From assembly GCA_050013415.1 (NCBI GenBank), contig JBEKFH010000284.1:1-6364 (forward strand): 6,364 nt of DNA. The letters are read 5' to 3'. The notes under the pieces were generated by a model. The model saw only the letters and a program-made list of their open reading frames with translations. It ran no database searches and was not told where the DNA came from. A program made the translations under genes and the position numbers. Of this stretch, positions 5,715 through 6,364 are shown in pieces. How positions within the stretch are numbered: the first letter of the stretch is position 1; each line of letters opens with the position of its first letter. The stretch comes from Palsa-506 sp050013415 (GTDB lineage: Bacteria > Actinomycetota > Actinomycetes > Streptosporangiales > Streptosporangiaceae).

Positions 5715-6364
5715 ATGCTAATCCGTTTGCTTATCGTTGACGGGCACACACTTACCCGGTACGGCCTGCGCGAGGTGATCGCGCGGCAGGACGACATCGA
5801 GATCGTGGCCGAAAGCGAGTCAGCCGCCGGGACGCCCGGGCTGATCGCGGCGGTGCAGCCGGACGTGGTGACCATGGACGCATCCCTGCCCGACGGTGAC
5901 GGCATGAAGCTGGCCAGGGAGCTGCGGGACCGCCATCCCCAGCTCGGCATCGTCATGCTGACCTCGCGCGACGAGGATCACCTGCTGTTCCAGGCGCTGG
6001 ACGCCGGCGTATCGGCCTTCGTCTCGAAGACCGCGCCGGTGGACGAGGCACTCGCGGCGATCCGGCATGCTGCCGTCGCGGCCACGTCCTTCACGGCGTC
6101 CGGGCTGGCGGTGGCGCTCAGCCGCCGCCGGACGCTGCAGGACGGGCTGTCACTCAGCCCCCGGGAGGCGGAGGTGCTGCGCCTGCTGCGCGACGGCCTG
6201 ACCATCCCGGTGATCGCCCAGGTGATGCACATCAGCACCTCGACGGCGAAAACCTACGTGGCGCGGCTGTACGAGAAGCTCGGCGCGACGAACCGGGCGC
6301 AGGCGCTGATGACCGCTGTGCACCACAGCCTGATCCGCTACGAGGGGCCGCCCGCCGCCCACCT
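5715..6364 (+). CDS. NarL/FixJ-family response regulator (cut by window edge)
   Basis: The frame is open from ATG 5715 to the right edge: 216 residues, nearly complete for a family of about 200-230. The receiver domain (1-120) has LLIVDGH (5-11), phosphoacceptor D55 in VTMDASLPDGDG, T83 in VMLTSRDE and K105 in FVSKT. The second Asp of the usual N-terminal acid pair is Gly (G10), which removes a magnesium ligand. The LuxR-type helix-turn-helix covers about 146-207: LSPREAEVLRLLRDGLT, then IAQVMHISTSTAKTYVARLYEKLGATNRAQA. A G-rich weak SD (GGGGGGA, 5701-5707) precedes the start. No histidine kinase is in the window. Its place beside the Tad genes suggests, but does not prove, that it regulates the pilus operon or its own neighbours. 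The family call is firm; the signal is unknown. Confidence 0.92.
   Translation, partial: MLIRLLIVDGHTLTRYGLREVIARQDDIEIVAESESAAGTPGLIAAVQPDVVTMDASLPDGDGMKLARELRDRHPQLGIVMLTSRDEDHLLFQALDAGVSAFVSKTAPVDEALAAIRHAAVAATSFTASGLAVALSRRRTLQDGLSLSPREAEVLRLLRDGLTIPVIAQVMHISTSTAKTYVARLYEKLGATNRAQALMTAVHHSLIRYEGPPAAH

Noticed and set aside
5687..6362. Several minus-strand frames opposite the response regulator
   Set aside because: They overlap each other and the conserved receiver and HTH domains, and none has a recognisable motif.
1..6364. Possibility of a wholly new defence, mobile or secretion system
   Set aside because: Every sizeable gene fits a known Tad/Flp pilus role or the NarL-type regulator family; no transposase, integrase, repeat array, nuclease or toxin gene is seen.

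Overview
The window is a contiguous piece of a Flp/Tad (tight adherence, type IVb/type 2-secretion-related) pilus locus from a high-GC bacterium. The very high G+C content and G/C-rich third codon positions suggest an actinomycete. So do GTG starts, dense gene packing, and a single-membrane style Tad set: flp, TadE, a TadG-like protein, CpaB, CpaE and CpaF, with no secretin (RcpA/CpaC) gene visible between them. I do not assign a genus.

Layout: a minus-strand operon runs leftwards from about 4760 to the left edge: flp (4622-4437), a 79-bp gap with a perfect 11-bp hairpin, tadE (4357-3935), tadG-like (3947-2733, overlapping tadE by 13 nt), cpaB/rcpC (2713-1877), cpaE/tadZ (1861-665), and cpaF/tadA (668 to beyond position 1, ATGA overlap with cpaE). 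CpaF is cut by the window edge; the inner-membrane platform genes tadB/tadC would be expected just beyond it. On the plus strand, divergent from flp, lies the prepilin peptidase (4861-5574). It is followed by a hairpin-rich 140-bp gap and a NarL/FixJ-type response regulator (5715 to beyond 6364, cut by the window edge). The only sizeable non-coding stretches are 4623-4860, the divergent promoter region, and 5575-5714.

How it works together: the peptidase trims the leader of the Flp pilin and probably of the pseudopilin TadE. The CpaF ATPase powers assembly, CpaE positions the machine, and CpaB and TadG-like are envelope/exported accessory proteins. The response regulator is a plausible but unproven regulator of the locus. 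I see no sign of a wholly new system. The points most worth a second look are the operator-like inverted repeat that encloses a candidate flp -35 box, the flp/tadE hairpin, the cysteine-rich TadG-like protein, and the altered acidic pocket of the response regulator. No tRNA, rRNA, CRISPR array, insertion sequence or phage gene was seen.
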